DNA of 28,306 nt from JBBSTY01 sp038235385 (GTDB lineage Bacteria > Actinomycetota > Acidimicrobiia > Acidimicrobiales > Acidimicrobilacustridaceae). The stretch lies in assembly GCA_038235385.1 (NCBI GenBank), contig JBBSTY010000037.1, forward strand, positions 1 to 28,306, written 5' to 3'. Below, one piece after another: positions 21,952-28,306 of the stretch. Position 1 is the first letter of the stretch. Each line of letters begins with the position of its first letter. Under the pieces are notes generated by a model. The model had not been told where the DNA came from. It searched no databases and worked only from the letters and a program-made list of their open reading frames with translations. The position numbers were made by a program, and so were the translations under genes.

Positions 21952-23100
21952 GTGCGGGCCGCGCGTGCCGACGTCGATCTCGGCGCCATCGCCCACAACA
22001 TCGAGGTGCTGGCGAACCACGTCGCCCCTGCCGAGGTGTGCGCCGTCGTCAAGGCCGACGGCTACGGCCACGGCGCCATCGCGGTCGGCCAGGCAGCGAT
22101 CGAGGCGGGGGCGACCTGGTTGGCCGTGGCGCTCATCGAAGAGGCGGCGGTGCTGCGCAAGGCCGGGATCAGCGCACCCATCCTCATCCTCTCCCAGCCC
22201 CGCCTGGATGACTTCGAAGCAGCGGTCCACTACGACCTGCGCCTCACCGTCTACTCCGCCGAAGGCATCGAAGCTGCGGCCGCCGCGGCCGTCGCCGAGG
22301 AGAAGCCGGCCCGCCTGCACCTGAAGGTCAACACGGGGATGAACCGCGTGGGCGCCGCGCCGGTCGACGTCGTCGAGCTGGCCCGGCTCGCGTCGGGTCG
22401 ACCCGAGGTCGAGCTCGAGGCCCTGTGGACCCACTGCGCCGTGGCCGACGAACCCGACCACCCGTTCACCACCCAGCAGCTCGACGTGTTCGGCCACGTG
22501 GTCGCCGAGCTCGATGCCGAAGGGCTCCGTCCACCGATGCTCCACGCCGCCAACTCCGCGGCGGCCATCGATCACCCCCAGGCCCGGTTCGACCTCGTGC
22601 GCGCCGGCATCGCGGTGTACGGCGTGGCGCCGTCGCCGCCGCTGGCCGACCGTCTCCGTCTCGAACCGGCGATGCGGCTGTCGGCCGAGGTCTCGATGGT
22701 CAAGCGGGTGATCGCCGGTGAGCGGGTGTCCTACGGGCTCCGCCACGAGTTCGAGGCGCCCACGACCGTCGTCACCGTCCCGATCGGCTACGCGGACGGG
22801 GTCCCTCGCCGGCTCTCGGCACACGGAGGCCAGGTCCTCATCGGCGGACGTCGCCACCCGATCGTGGGCGTCATCACCATGGACCAGCTCATGGTCGACG
22901 TCGGGGACCTCGACGTCGCCGTCGGGGACGAGGTGGTGCTGATCGGCGAACAGGATGCCGGCGACGGTGGCGCGACCGAACGTGTGCGCGCCGAGGACTG
23001 GGCCGCGCTGACCGACACGATCGCCTACGAGATCGTGTGCGGCGTCGGTCCCCGCGTGCCCCGGTTCTACCGTCGGCACCCAGATCCCGAGCGCGGCTGA
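21952..23100 (+). CDS. alr: alanine racemase
   Basis: Alr interconverts L- and D-alanine for peptidoglycan, using PLP. The 382-residue product has the PLP lysine at Lys34 in AVVKADGYGHG and the second catalytic base at Tyr261 in RVSYG. It also has the substrate loop VGVITMDQLMVDVG (Met310-Gln312) and IGYADGVPRRLS. The GTG start at 21952 comes two bases after the CBS gene's stop, so the two are probably cotranslated. A racemase in this position between nnr and tsaE is common in actinobacteria. Confidence 0.96.
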   Translation: MRAARADVDLGAIAHNIEVLANHVAPAEVCAVVKADGYGHGAIAVGQAAIEAGATWLAVALIEEAAVLRKAGISAPILILSQPRLDDFEAAVHYDLRLTVYSAEGIEAAAAAAVAEEKPARLHLKVNTGMNRVGAAPVDVVELARLASGRPEVELEALWTHCAVADEPDHPFTTQQLDVFGHVVAELDAEGLRPPMLHAANSAAAIDHPQARFDLVRAGIAVYGVAPSPPLADRLRLEPAMRLSAEVSMVKRVIAGERVSYGLRHEFEAPTTVVTVPIGYADGVPRRLSAHGGQVLIGGRRHPIVGVITMDQLMVDVGDLDVAVGDEVVLIGEQDAGDGGATERVRAEDWAALTDTIAYEIVCGVGPRVPRFYRRHPDPERG

Positions 23101-23102
23101 AC

Positions 23103-24062
23103 GTGGTGGGGGCCGAGCATCCCGGACCACCCGACCGAGGCATCCGTCGGCACGACCTCGGCGTGGCGGGGGTGCGGGTCGGCCACTGGACCGATGAGGT
23201 GGCGAGGACCGGGTGCACCGTGGTGCTCTTCCCCGAGGGCACGGTCGCCTCCGGTGAGGTGCGTGGTGGCGCGCCGGCCACCCGCGAGTTCGCGCTGCTC
23301 GCCCCCGAACGACTGGTCGATCGCATCGACGCCCTGGTGCTGTCGGGAGGTTCGGCGTTCGGCCTGGCGAGCGGCGACGGGGTCATGGCCCACCTCGCCG
23401 ACGCCGGCGTCGGGTTCCCGACCGACGCCGGTGCCGTGCCCATCGTGGTGGGCCTCTCGCTCTTCGATCTCCTCGTCGGCGACGGAACCGTGCGGCCCGG
23501 CGCGCCCGAGGGACGACGTGCGGCGCGAGCGGCGGTCCGGGGTCCCTTCCCGGTGGGTCCCGTGGGCGCCGGCACCGGCGCCACCGTCGGGACCTGGCGC
23601 GGATCCGATCGGGCCGCACCCGGCGGCCTCGGGGCCGCCACGATGCGAGACGCCGAGCTCGTCGTCGCCGCGCTCGTCGCGGTCAACGCGTTCGGCGACA
23701 TCGATGACGGACGAGCGATCGGCCCCCGGCTCGATGCCTGGCCGGCCAGGACCGACGTCGACCCCGACGCCGACCCCCACGACGGGGCCGGTGGCGGGGC
23801 CGGTGCCGGTGCCCCGTTCGGGAACACCACGATCGGCCTGATCGTCACCAACGCGTCGCTCGACAAGCAGGGGTGCCACCTCGTCGCCCAGAGCGGCCAC
23901 GACGGGTTGGCCCGGTCGCTGGTGCCGTCGCACACCCGGTTCGACGGCGACGCGATCGTGGCGGCGGCGACCGGTTCCCACCGTGTCGACACCACGGTCG
24001 ATCGCGTGCGCCTGCTCGGGGTCGCGGCCATGGAGCAGGCGGTTCGGGCGTGCGTCGCGTGA
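23103..24062 (+). CDS. P1-family (DmpA-like) N-terminal nucleophile peptidase
   Basis: The 319-residue product matches the S58/DmpA fold group, whose proenzymes cut themselves so that a Ser or Thr becomes the N-terminal nucleophile. Visible signs are VGHWTDEVARTGCTVVLFPEG, the VLSGGSAFGLASGDGV oxyanion-type loop (79-94), and GNTTIGLIVTNASL at 240-253, with Thr242 or Thr243 as the likely nucleophile. A Gly/Ala/Asp-rich stretch (about 218-237) lies right before that site. Relatives act on N-terminal residues of small peptides or beta-peptides; the substrate here is unknown. GTG 23103 is two bases after alr. Confidence 0.85.
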   Translation: MVGAEHPGPPDRGIRRHDLGVAGVRVGHWTDEVARTGCTVVLFPEGTVASGEVRGGAPATREFALLAPERLVDRIDALVLSGGSAFGLASGDGVMAHLADAGVGFPTDAGAVPIVVGLSLFDLLVGDGTVRPGAPEGRRAARAAVRGPFPVGPVGAGTGATVGTWRGSDRAAPGGLGAATMRDAELVVAALVAVNAFGDIDDGRAIGPRLDAWPARTDVDPDADPHDGAGGGAGAGAPFGNTTIGLIVTNASLDKQGCHLVAQSGHDGLARSLVPSHTRFDGDAIVAAATGSHRVDTTVDRVRLLGVAAMEQAVRACVA

Positions 24063-24103
24063 GCTGGGTGCGCCGGGGTTGGGGCGCGGTCGGTGGTCAT
24101 CGG

Positions 24104-24109
24104 TAGCCT
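24104..24109 (+). promoter_or_regulatory. possible -10 element before tsaE and its upstream small ORF
   Basis: TAGCCT lies eight bases before GTG 24118, which begins a 34-codon ORF. A TTGGGG at 24079-24084 is 19 bases upstream, a long spacing. If active, the transcript would start at or near that GTG and be leaderless. Confidence 0.4.
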
Positions 24110-24117
24110 GAGCGCCC

Positions 24118-24222
24118 GTGAGCACTTCGTCGCCGTCGGCGCGCAACCCGAACCCGCATCGTCGCGCCGTCGTGCCGATCGGTGGCTGGTGCCGCGCCGA
24201 CGCGAAGGCGGTCCCGCGGTGA
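24118..24222 (+). CDS. candidate 34-residue leaderless upstream ORF of tsaE
   Basis: GTG 24118 opens a frame of 34 residues, rich in Ser, Pro and Arg (MSTSSPSARNPNPHRRA, then VVPIGGWCRADAKAVPR). It ends in TGA at 24220-24222, forming a GTGA overlap with the tsaE start. A -10-like TAGCCT lies just upstream. It may be a leader peptide that couples translation into tsaE, or simply chance in GC-rich DNA. I recognise no family. Confidence 0.35.
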   Translation: MSTSSPSARNPNPHRRAVVPIGGWCRADAKAVPR

Positions 24223-24728
24223 TCATCGCCTTCACCGACTCCGCCGAGCAGACCAAGCAGCTGGCCGCCGCCCTGGCCGAGCTCATCCGTGCCGGCGATG
24301 TGGTCCTCCTCGCCGGTGATCTGGGGGCGGGCAAGACCGCCTTCGCCCAGGGCTTCGGTGCGGCGCTCGGGATCGACGAGCCCATCACCAGCCCCACCTA
24401 CACCCTCGTGAGCCAGTACGAGGGTCGTCTCGAGCTCAACCACCTCGACGTGTACCGGCTCGAGCAGGTCGACGAGGTCCTCGATCTGGGCCTGGCCGAG
24501 ATGCTCGACGACGGCGGTGTCACGCTGATCGAGTGGGGCGACACCATCATCCCGGTCCTGCCCGCCGACTTCCTCGAGGTGCGTCTCCGGCTGGGCGAGG
24601 GCGACGACGATCGCGTCGTGGAGCTCCATCCAGTGGGTGCGCGGTGGTCGGCACGGATGCGGGCGATCACCACCGCCCTCGCGCCCTGGATCGGCGAGAC
24701 CCCGGAGATGCCCGAGGTGCTCCCGTGA
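24219..24728 (+). CDS. tsaE: tRNA t6A biosynthesis ATPase TsaE
   Basis: TsaE is the ATPase that drives the TsaB-TsaD complex in making threonylcarbamoyl-adenosine at position 37 of ANN-decoding tRNAs. The 169-residue product has the P-loop GDLGAGKT (33-40), then SPTYTLVSQY (58-67), HLDVYRL (75-81) and EWGD (105-108), all family landmarks. GTG 24219 is chosen because it gives the usual N-terminus and overlaps the stop of a small upstream ORF. In-frame extension to GTG 24093 would add about 42 non-conserved residues. tsaB follows. Confidence 0.94.
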   Translation: MIIAFTDSAEQTKQLAAALAELIRAGDVVLLAGDLGAGKTAFAQGFGAALGIDEPITSPTYTLVSQYEGRLELNHLDVYRLEQVDEVLDLGLAEMLDDGGVTLIEWGDTIIPVLPADFLEVRLRLGEGDDDRVVELHPVGARWSARMRAITTALAPWIGETPEMPEVLP

Positions 24729-24786
24729 TGGTCAAGGCCGCGTCGGCGACGTCGTCCGGTTCGCTCGACTCCTCGGGAGGTACGCC

Positions 24787-25488
24787 GTGCTGATCCTCGG
24801 CATCGACACCGCAACCGCGCAGGTCTCGGTCGCCGTGGGTGGTCACGAGGGCGTCCTCGCCTCCACGAGCTCGGCGCGCGCGCGTCGACACGCCGAGTCG
24901 CTCGTGCCGGCGATCGAGTTCACCTGTCGCCAGGCGCGGATCGAGCTGAGCGAGATCAGCGTCGTGGCGGTCGATCTCGGCCCGGGGCTCTTCACCGGTC
25001 TGCGGGTCGGCGTCGCGGCGGCGAAGGCCATGGCGCACGCGTTGCGGGTCCCGATGATCGGTGTGCCCAGCCTCGATCTCGTCGCGTTCCCGTTGCGCTA
25101 CAGCTCGAAGCTCGTCGTCGCCGCGGTCGACGCCCGTCGCGGCGAGCTGTTCACCGCGTCCTACCGCCAGGTGCCGGGCGGTCTGCAGCGGCTCACCCCC
25201 CATCACGTCGTCTCGCCCGACGACCTCGCGTCGGAGCTGCTCGCCACCGCCGAGGAGTGCCTGCTGGTCGGTGACGGCGCCGTGCGCTACCGCGAGGTCT
25301 TCGACGGCCTGCACAAGGTCGAGATCATCGAGGAGGGTCTGGCCTATCCGTCGGCGTCGTCGCTGGTGATGTTGGCCCACGCACAGGCGTTGCGCGAGCA
25401 GTGGGTCAAGCCGTGGGATCTCCAACCGCTCTACCTGCGCAAGCCCGATGCCGAGGTCAACTGGCAGACCCGTGAGGGCTCCTCGTGA
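24787..25488 (+). CDS. tsaB: t6A biosynthesis protein TsaB
   Basis: TsaB is the non-catalytic ASKHA-fold partner of TsaD. The 233-residue product starts MLILGIDTATAQVSVAVG and has the family motif as GPGLFTGLRVG (65-75), with Leu where Ser is usual. It ends with PLYLRKPDAEVNW. GTG 24787 follows GGGAGG at 24775-24780 with six-base spacing. The 58 bases after tsaE hold a 21-codon frame (24728-24793) that begins in a TGATG overlap and ends inside the tsaB start; it may be chance. Confidence 0.93.
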   Translation: MLILGIDTATAQVSVAVGGHEGVLASTSSARARRHAESLVPAIEFTCRQARIELSEISVVAVDLGPGLFTGLRVGVAAAKAMAHALRVPMIGVPSLDLVAFPLRYSSKLVVAAVDARRGELFTASYRQVPGGLQRLTPHHVVSPDDLASELLATAEECLLVGDGAVRYREVFDGLHKVEIIEEGLAYPSASSLVMLAHAQALREQWVKPWDLQPLYLRKPDAEVNWQTREGSS

Positions 25489-26075
25489 GTGCCATGCGCG
25501 CCGACCTCCTCACCGGCGACGACCCCGAGGGGCAGCCGGACGTGTTGACCGCCGTCGAGATCGTGCCGATGCGCCGCCGCCACCTCCGTAGCGTCATCCG
25601 CATCGAGGCCCAGTCCGAGCACCAGGGCTGGTCGGTCGGGCTGTACCTCGCGGAGCTGCGTCGCGAGCACGACCGCCTGTACGTCGTGGCCCGGGTGGAC
25701 GATCGGGTGGTCGGCTTCGCCGGACTGCTGCTCGAGGGTCCCGACGCGCACGTCACGACGCTCAGCGTCGATCCGACCGTGCGAGGTCGGCGCCTGGGCA
25801 CGCGCCTGATGCTGGTGCTGGCGCGCCACGCCATCGCACTGGGCGCCGAGAACATCACCTTGGAGGTGCGCGCCGGCAACGCCGCCGCCATCGCCCTCTA
25901 TCGATCGTTCGGGCTCGCTCCCGCAGGGATCCGCAAGAACTACTACGCCGACATCGGCGAGGACGCGCTGATCATGTGGGCCCACGAGATCGGTTCGGCC
26001 GACCACGGCCGGCGTCTCGACCAGATCGAAGCGGCGCTCCCTGCGCCCACCCGCGTCGAAGGAGTGCGAACATGA
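25485..26075 (+). CDS. rimI: RimI-like ribosomal protein alanine N-acetyltransferase (GNAT)
   Basis: RimI proteins acetylate the N-terminus of S18 and sometimes other proteins. The 196-residue product has a GNAT core: SVDPTVRGRRLGTRLM (94-109) holds the acetyl-CoA pyrophosphate loop, followed by EVRAGNAAAIALYRSFGL (127-144) and KNYYADIGEDALIM. About 22 residues before the core and 25 after it are extra. The GTG at 25485 overlaps the tsaB stop (GTGA); ATG 25494 is an alternative. tsaB-rimI-tsaD is a widespread order. Substrate is inferred from context. Confidence 0.88.
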   Translation: MSAMRADLLTGDDPEGQPDVLTAVEIVPMRRRHLRSVIRIEAQSEHQGWSVGLYLAELRREHDRLYVVARVDDRVVGFAGLLLEGPDAHVTTLSVDPTVRGRRLGTRLMLVLARHAIALGAENITLEVRAGNAAAIALYRSFGLAPAGIRKNYYADIGEDALIMWAHEIGSADHGRRLDQIEAALPAPTRVEGVRT

Positions 26076-27205
26076 CCAACCCCGAGGTTCCACCATCCGA
26101 CGAGCCGCTCCCCGTCGATGCGGTCGTTCCCGACTCGCCCGCGAGCCTCTTCGATGTCGATCTCGACGGCGCCGAGGTGGGCGCGGACGCCGAGCGAGCG
26201 CCCGAGACCCAGCGCATCCTCGGCATCGAGACCTCCTGCGACGAGACCGCCGCGGCGGTCGTGGTCGGTGCCCGGCAGGTGCTGTCCTCGGTGGTGTCGA
26301 GCCAGGTCGACCTGCACGCCAGGTTCGGTGGGGTGGTCCCCGAGATCGCCAGCCGGGCCCACGTCGAGCTGCTCACCCCGGTGATCGCCCAGGCGCTGAT
26401 CGAAGCGGGTCTCGACGACGGGAGCGTCGACGCCGTCGCCGCCACCTGCGGACCAGGGCTCATCGGCGCGCTGCTCGTGGGTGTGAGCGCGGCCAAGGCC
26501 CTGGCTCTGGTGTGGGACGTGCCGTTCGTCGCGGTCAACCACCTCGAGGCCCACCTGTACGCCGCGTTCCTGGAGGAGCCCGAGATCGAGCTCCCGCTCG
26601 TCGTGCTCCTGGTGTCGGGCGGCCACACCATGATCGTGCTGATGGAGGGTCACGGTCGGTACCGACTGCTCGGCTCCACGATCGACGACGCCGCCGGCGA
26701 GGCGTTCGACAAGGTCGCCCGCTACCTGGGCCTCGGGTACCCCGGGGGGCCCGCCATCGACCGCGTCGCCATGGACGGCGACCCGAACGCGATCGCCTTC
26801 CCCCGCGCCATCCTCGACGACGGGCTCGACTTCTCCTTCAGCGGGCTCAAGACGTCGGTGGTCAACCACGTGCGCAAGAACCCGGAGGTGTCCACGCCGG
26901 ATGTCGCCGCGTCGTTCCAGGAGGCCGTCGTGGACGTGCTCATCACCAAGGCCCGACGCGCGGCCCGAGAGCACGGTGCCAAGGGCCTCTGCCTGGCCGG
27001 CGGGGTCGCCGCCAACTCCCAGCTCCGCGAGCGGGCGCTCGACGTCTGCATGGCCGACGGCTTGCACCCGTTCCTGCCGAGCCGTTCGATGTGCACCGAC
27101 AACGCCGCGATGGTGGCCGCCGCCGGGTGGTGGCGCCTCAACAGCGACGGCCCCTCGCCCCTCGACACCGGCGCGTCCCCGGGGCTCAAGCTGCCCGTGC
27201 TCTGA
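26072..27205 (+). CDS. tsaD: tRNA N6-threonylcarbamoyladenosine transferase TsaD
   Basis: TsaD transfers the threonylcarbamoyl group to A37 of tRNA. The 377-residue product has GIETSCDETA (51-60), the metal histidines His157 and His161 (NHLEAHLYA), SGGHT (182-186), DDAAGEAFDKVAR, SGLKTSV, GGVAANSQLR (310-319) and CTDNAAM with Asp343. An acidic, probably disordered N-terminal extension of about 46 residues precedes the fold and is not typical. The ATG at 26072 overlaps the rimI stop (ATGA). TsaC, which makes the intermediate, is not in this window. Confidence 0.95.
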   Translation: MTNPEVPPSDEPLPVDAVVPDSPASLFDVDLDGAEVGADAERAPETQRILGIETSCDETAAAVVVGARQVLSSVVSSQVDLHARFGGVVPEIASRAHVELLTPVIAQALIEAGLDDGSVDAVAATCGPGLIGALLVGVSAAKALALVWDVPFVAVNHLEAHLYAAFLEEPEIELPLVVLLVSGGHTMIVLMEGHGRYRLLGSTIDDAAGEAFDKVARYLGLGYPGGPAIDRVAMDGDPNAIAFPRAILDDGLDFSFSGLKTSVVNHVRKNPEVSTPDVAASFQEAVVDVLITKARRAAREHGAKGLCLAGGVAANSQLRERALDVCMADGLHPFLPSRSMCTDNAAMVAAAGWWRLNSDGPSPLDTGASPGLKLPVL

Positions 27206-27285
27206 TCCTCGGGGTGCGGGCCGCCCGCGCGAGACCGCGGTGCGCCCGCAACGAGGCGGTGTCGCCGACAACCCGAGCTGCGGGG

Positions 27286-27315
27286 TTGCCTTCAGGCTTC
27301 GGTCGTGTCTATCGT
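27286..27315 (+). promoter_or_regulatory. groES-groEL promoter
   Basis: TTGCCT (27286-27291) and TATCGT (27310-27315) are 18 bases apart. The last base of the -10 is also the first base of the CIRCE operator. The start site should therefore lie inside the operator, so a bound repressor would block initiation. Confidence 0.75.
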
Positions 27316-27341
27316 TAGCACTCGCCTAGTGAGAGTGCTAA
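27315..27341 (+). promoter_or_regulatory. CIRCE operator, perfect match
   Basis: TTAGCACTC (27315-27323), nine bases, then GAGTGCTAA (27333-27341) is a perfect copy of the CIRCE inverted repeat. It is the binding site of the heat-shock repressor HrcA. hrcA itself is not in the window. Confidence 0.97.
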
Positions 27342-27363
27342 CAGCCTTTGGAGGGCCTGCACC

Positions 27364-27654
27364 ATGAATCTTCAGCCCCTTGACGATCGCATCGTCGTTC
27401 AGCCCGGCGACGCCGAGGAGACCACCGCCAGTGGCCTGGTCATCCCCGACACCGCCAAGGAGAAGCCCCAGCAGGGCGAGGTCCTGGCCGTCGGACCCGG
27501 CCGCCGCTCGGAGCAGACCGGTGAGGTCATCCCGCTCGACGTGAAGGTCGGCGACAAGGTCGTCTACTCGAAGTACGGCGGCACCGAGATCACCGTGGAC
27601 GGCGCCGACGTCCTCATCCTCAACGGTCGCGATGTCCTCGCGATCCTCAAGTAG
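27364..27654 (+). CDS. groES: co-chaperonin GroES
   Basis: GroES is the heptameric lid of the GroEL chamber. The 96-residue product has PLDDRIVVQPGDAEETTASGLVIPDTAKEKPQQGEV, including the mobile loop, and the end GADVLILNGRDVLAIL. GGAGG at 27350-27354 supports the ATG. Expression should be controlled by HrcA through the CIRCE element directly upstream. groEL follows after eight bases. Confidence 0.98.
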   Translation: MNLQPLDDRIVVQPGDAEETTASGLVIPDTAKEKPQQGEVLAVGPGRRSEQTGEVIPLDVKVGDKVVYSKYGGTEITVDGADVLILNGRDVLAILK

Positions 27655-27662
27655 GAGTTTTC

Positions 27663-28306
27663 ATGTCCAAAGTCCTGAAGTTCGACGACGAGGCTCGCCG
27701 TAGCCTCGAGGCGGGCGTGAACAAGCTCGCCGACGCCGTCAAGGTCACGCTCGGCCCGAAGGGTCGCAACGTCGTCCTCGACAAGAAGTTCGGTGCCCCC
27801 ACCATCACCAACGACGGTGTGTCCATCGCTCGGGAGATCGAGCTCGAGGATCCCTTCGAGAACATGGGTGCCCAGCTCGTCAAGGAGGTGGCCACCAAGA
27901 CCAACGACATCGCCGGCGACGGCACCACCACCGCCACCGTGCTGGCCCAGGCGCTGGTCAAGGAAGGCCTCCGCAACGTGGCCGCCGGCGCCAACCCGAT
28001 GGGGCTCAAGCGAGGCATCGAGGCGGCGGTCAAGGCTGCGGTCTCGTCGCTCGCCGACCAGGCCAAGGAGATCGACGACAAGTCCGAGATCGCCCAGGTT
28101 GCCTCCATCTCCGCCGCCGACACGGCCATCGGCGAGGTCATCGCCGACGCCATCGACAAGGTCGGCAAGGACGGCGTGGTCACCGTCGAGGAGTCCAACA
28201 CCTTCGGCATGGACCTCGAGTTCGTCGAGGGCATGCAGTTCGACAAGGGCTACCTCTCGCCCTACTTCGTGACCGACGCCGAGCGCCAGGAAGCGGTGCT
28301 CGACAA
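27663..28306 (+). CDS. groL: chaperonin GroEL, 3' truncated by window end
   Basis: GroEL is the ATP-driven folding chamber. The first 214 residues are present: SKVLKFDDEARRSLEAGVNKLADAVKVTLGPKGRNVVLDKKFGAP, then the ATP-binding DGVSIAREIEL and GDGTTTATVLAQALVKEG, and finally EGMQFDKGYLSPYF. The gene stays open to the last base. AGGAG overlapping the groES stop serves as the ribosome-binding site. Because groES is adjacent, this is the bicistronic groESL locus; many actinobacteria have a second groEL elsewhere. Confidence 0.98.
   Translation, partial: MSKVLKFDDEARRSLEAGVNKLADAVKVTLGPKGRNVVLDKKFGAPTITNDGVSIAREIELEDPFENMGAQLVKEVATKTNDIAGDGTTTATVLAQALVKEGLRNVAAGANPMGLKRGIEAAVKAAVSSLADQAKEIDDKSEIAQVASISAADTAIGEVIADAIDKVGKDGVVTVEESNTFGMDLEFVEGMQFDKGYLSPYFVTDAERQEAVLD

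Noticed and set aside
23103..24062. ArgJ-type ornithine acetyltransferase
   Set aside because: ArgJ shares the Ntn-like fold, but the N-terminal VGHWTD, the SGGSAFGL loop and GNTTIG fit the P1/DmpA peptidases, and no arginine genes are nearby.
27215..27250. Terminator after tsaD
   Set aside because: TGCGGGC and GCCCGCA can pair across a 22-base loop, but the loop is large and no T-run follows, so I did not list it as a feature.

Overview
The window is 28.3 kb of GC-rich bacterial chromosome. Every convincing gene lies on the + strand. It holds the 3' part of the ribosomal-protein superoperon and then a housekeeping block ending in groES-groEL. The style is actinobacterial: high GC at third codon positions, many GTG starts, TGATG, ATGA and GTGA stop/start overlaps, zinc-binding S14, L24 and L36, a short adenylate kinase, and genes that look leaderless. 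Gene order, the cysteine-bearing L24 and the very long GlmS suggest an Acidimicrobiia-like lineage (Ilumatobacter or a relative). That placement is inference.

Region 1 (1-8500) runs rpsC (5' truncated), rplP, rpmC, rpsQ, rplN, rplX, rplE, rpsN (zinc type), rpsH, rplF, rplR, rpsE, rpmD, rplO, secY, adk and map. This is the S10/spc operon, mostly with overlapping or touching genes. Region 2 (about 8519-12000) starts at a good promoter and carries infA, rpmJ, rpsM, rpsK, rpsD, rpoA and rplQ, ending at an intrinsic terminator. infA appears to start with CTG. truA follows after a repeat-bearing gap and looks leaderless. Region 3 (about 13044-14100) is rplM-rpsI with its own promoter and terminator.

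Region 4 (14119-19677) makes amino sugars and activates carrier protein. It holds glmM with a low-complexity insert, a 1164-residue GlmS about twice the usual length, and acpS. Region 5 (19927-27205) runs nnr, a two-CBS-domain protein, alr, a P1-family self-cleaving peptidase, tsaE, tsaB, rimI and tsaD. It covers NAD(P)HX repair, D-alanine supply and three components of the tRNA t6A machinery. Region 6 (27286-28306) is groES and the start of groEL, behind a promoter overlapped by a perfect CIRCE operator for HrcA.

The least ordinary items are the giant GlmS (a helical insert inside the glutaminase domain, a second insert before what looks like the catalytic C-tail, and about 200 residues beyond it), the CTG start of infA, a 61-bp tandem repeat before nnr that resembles an inverted repeat pair before truA, and a small candidate leaderless ORF coupled to tsaE. 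I saw no tRNA, rRNA, CRISPR, insertion sequence or phage gene.
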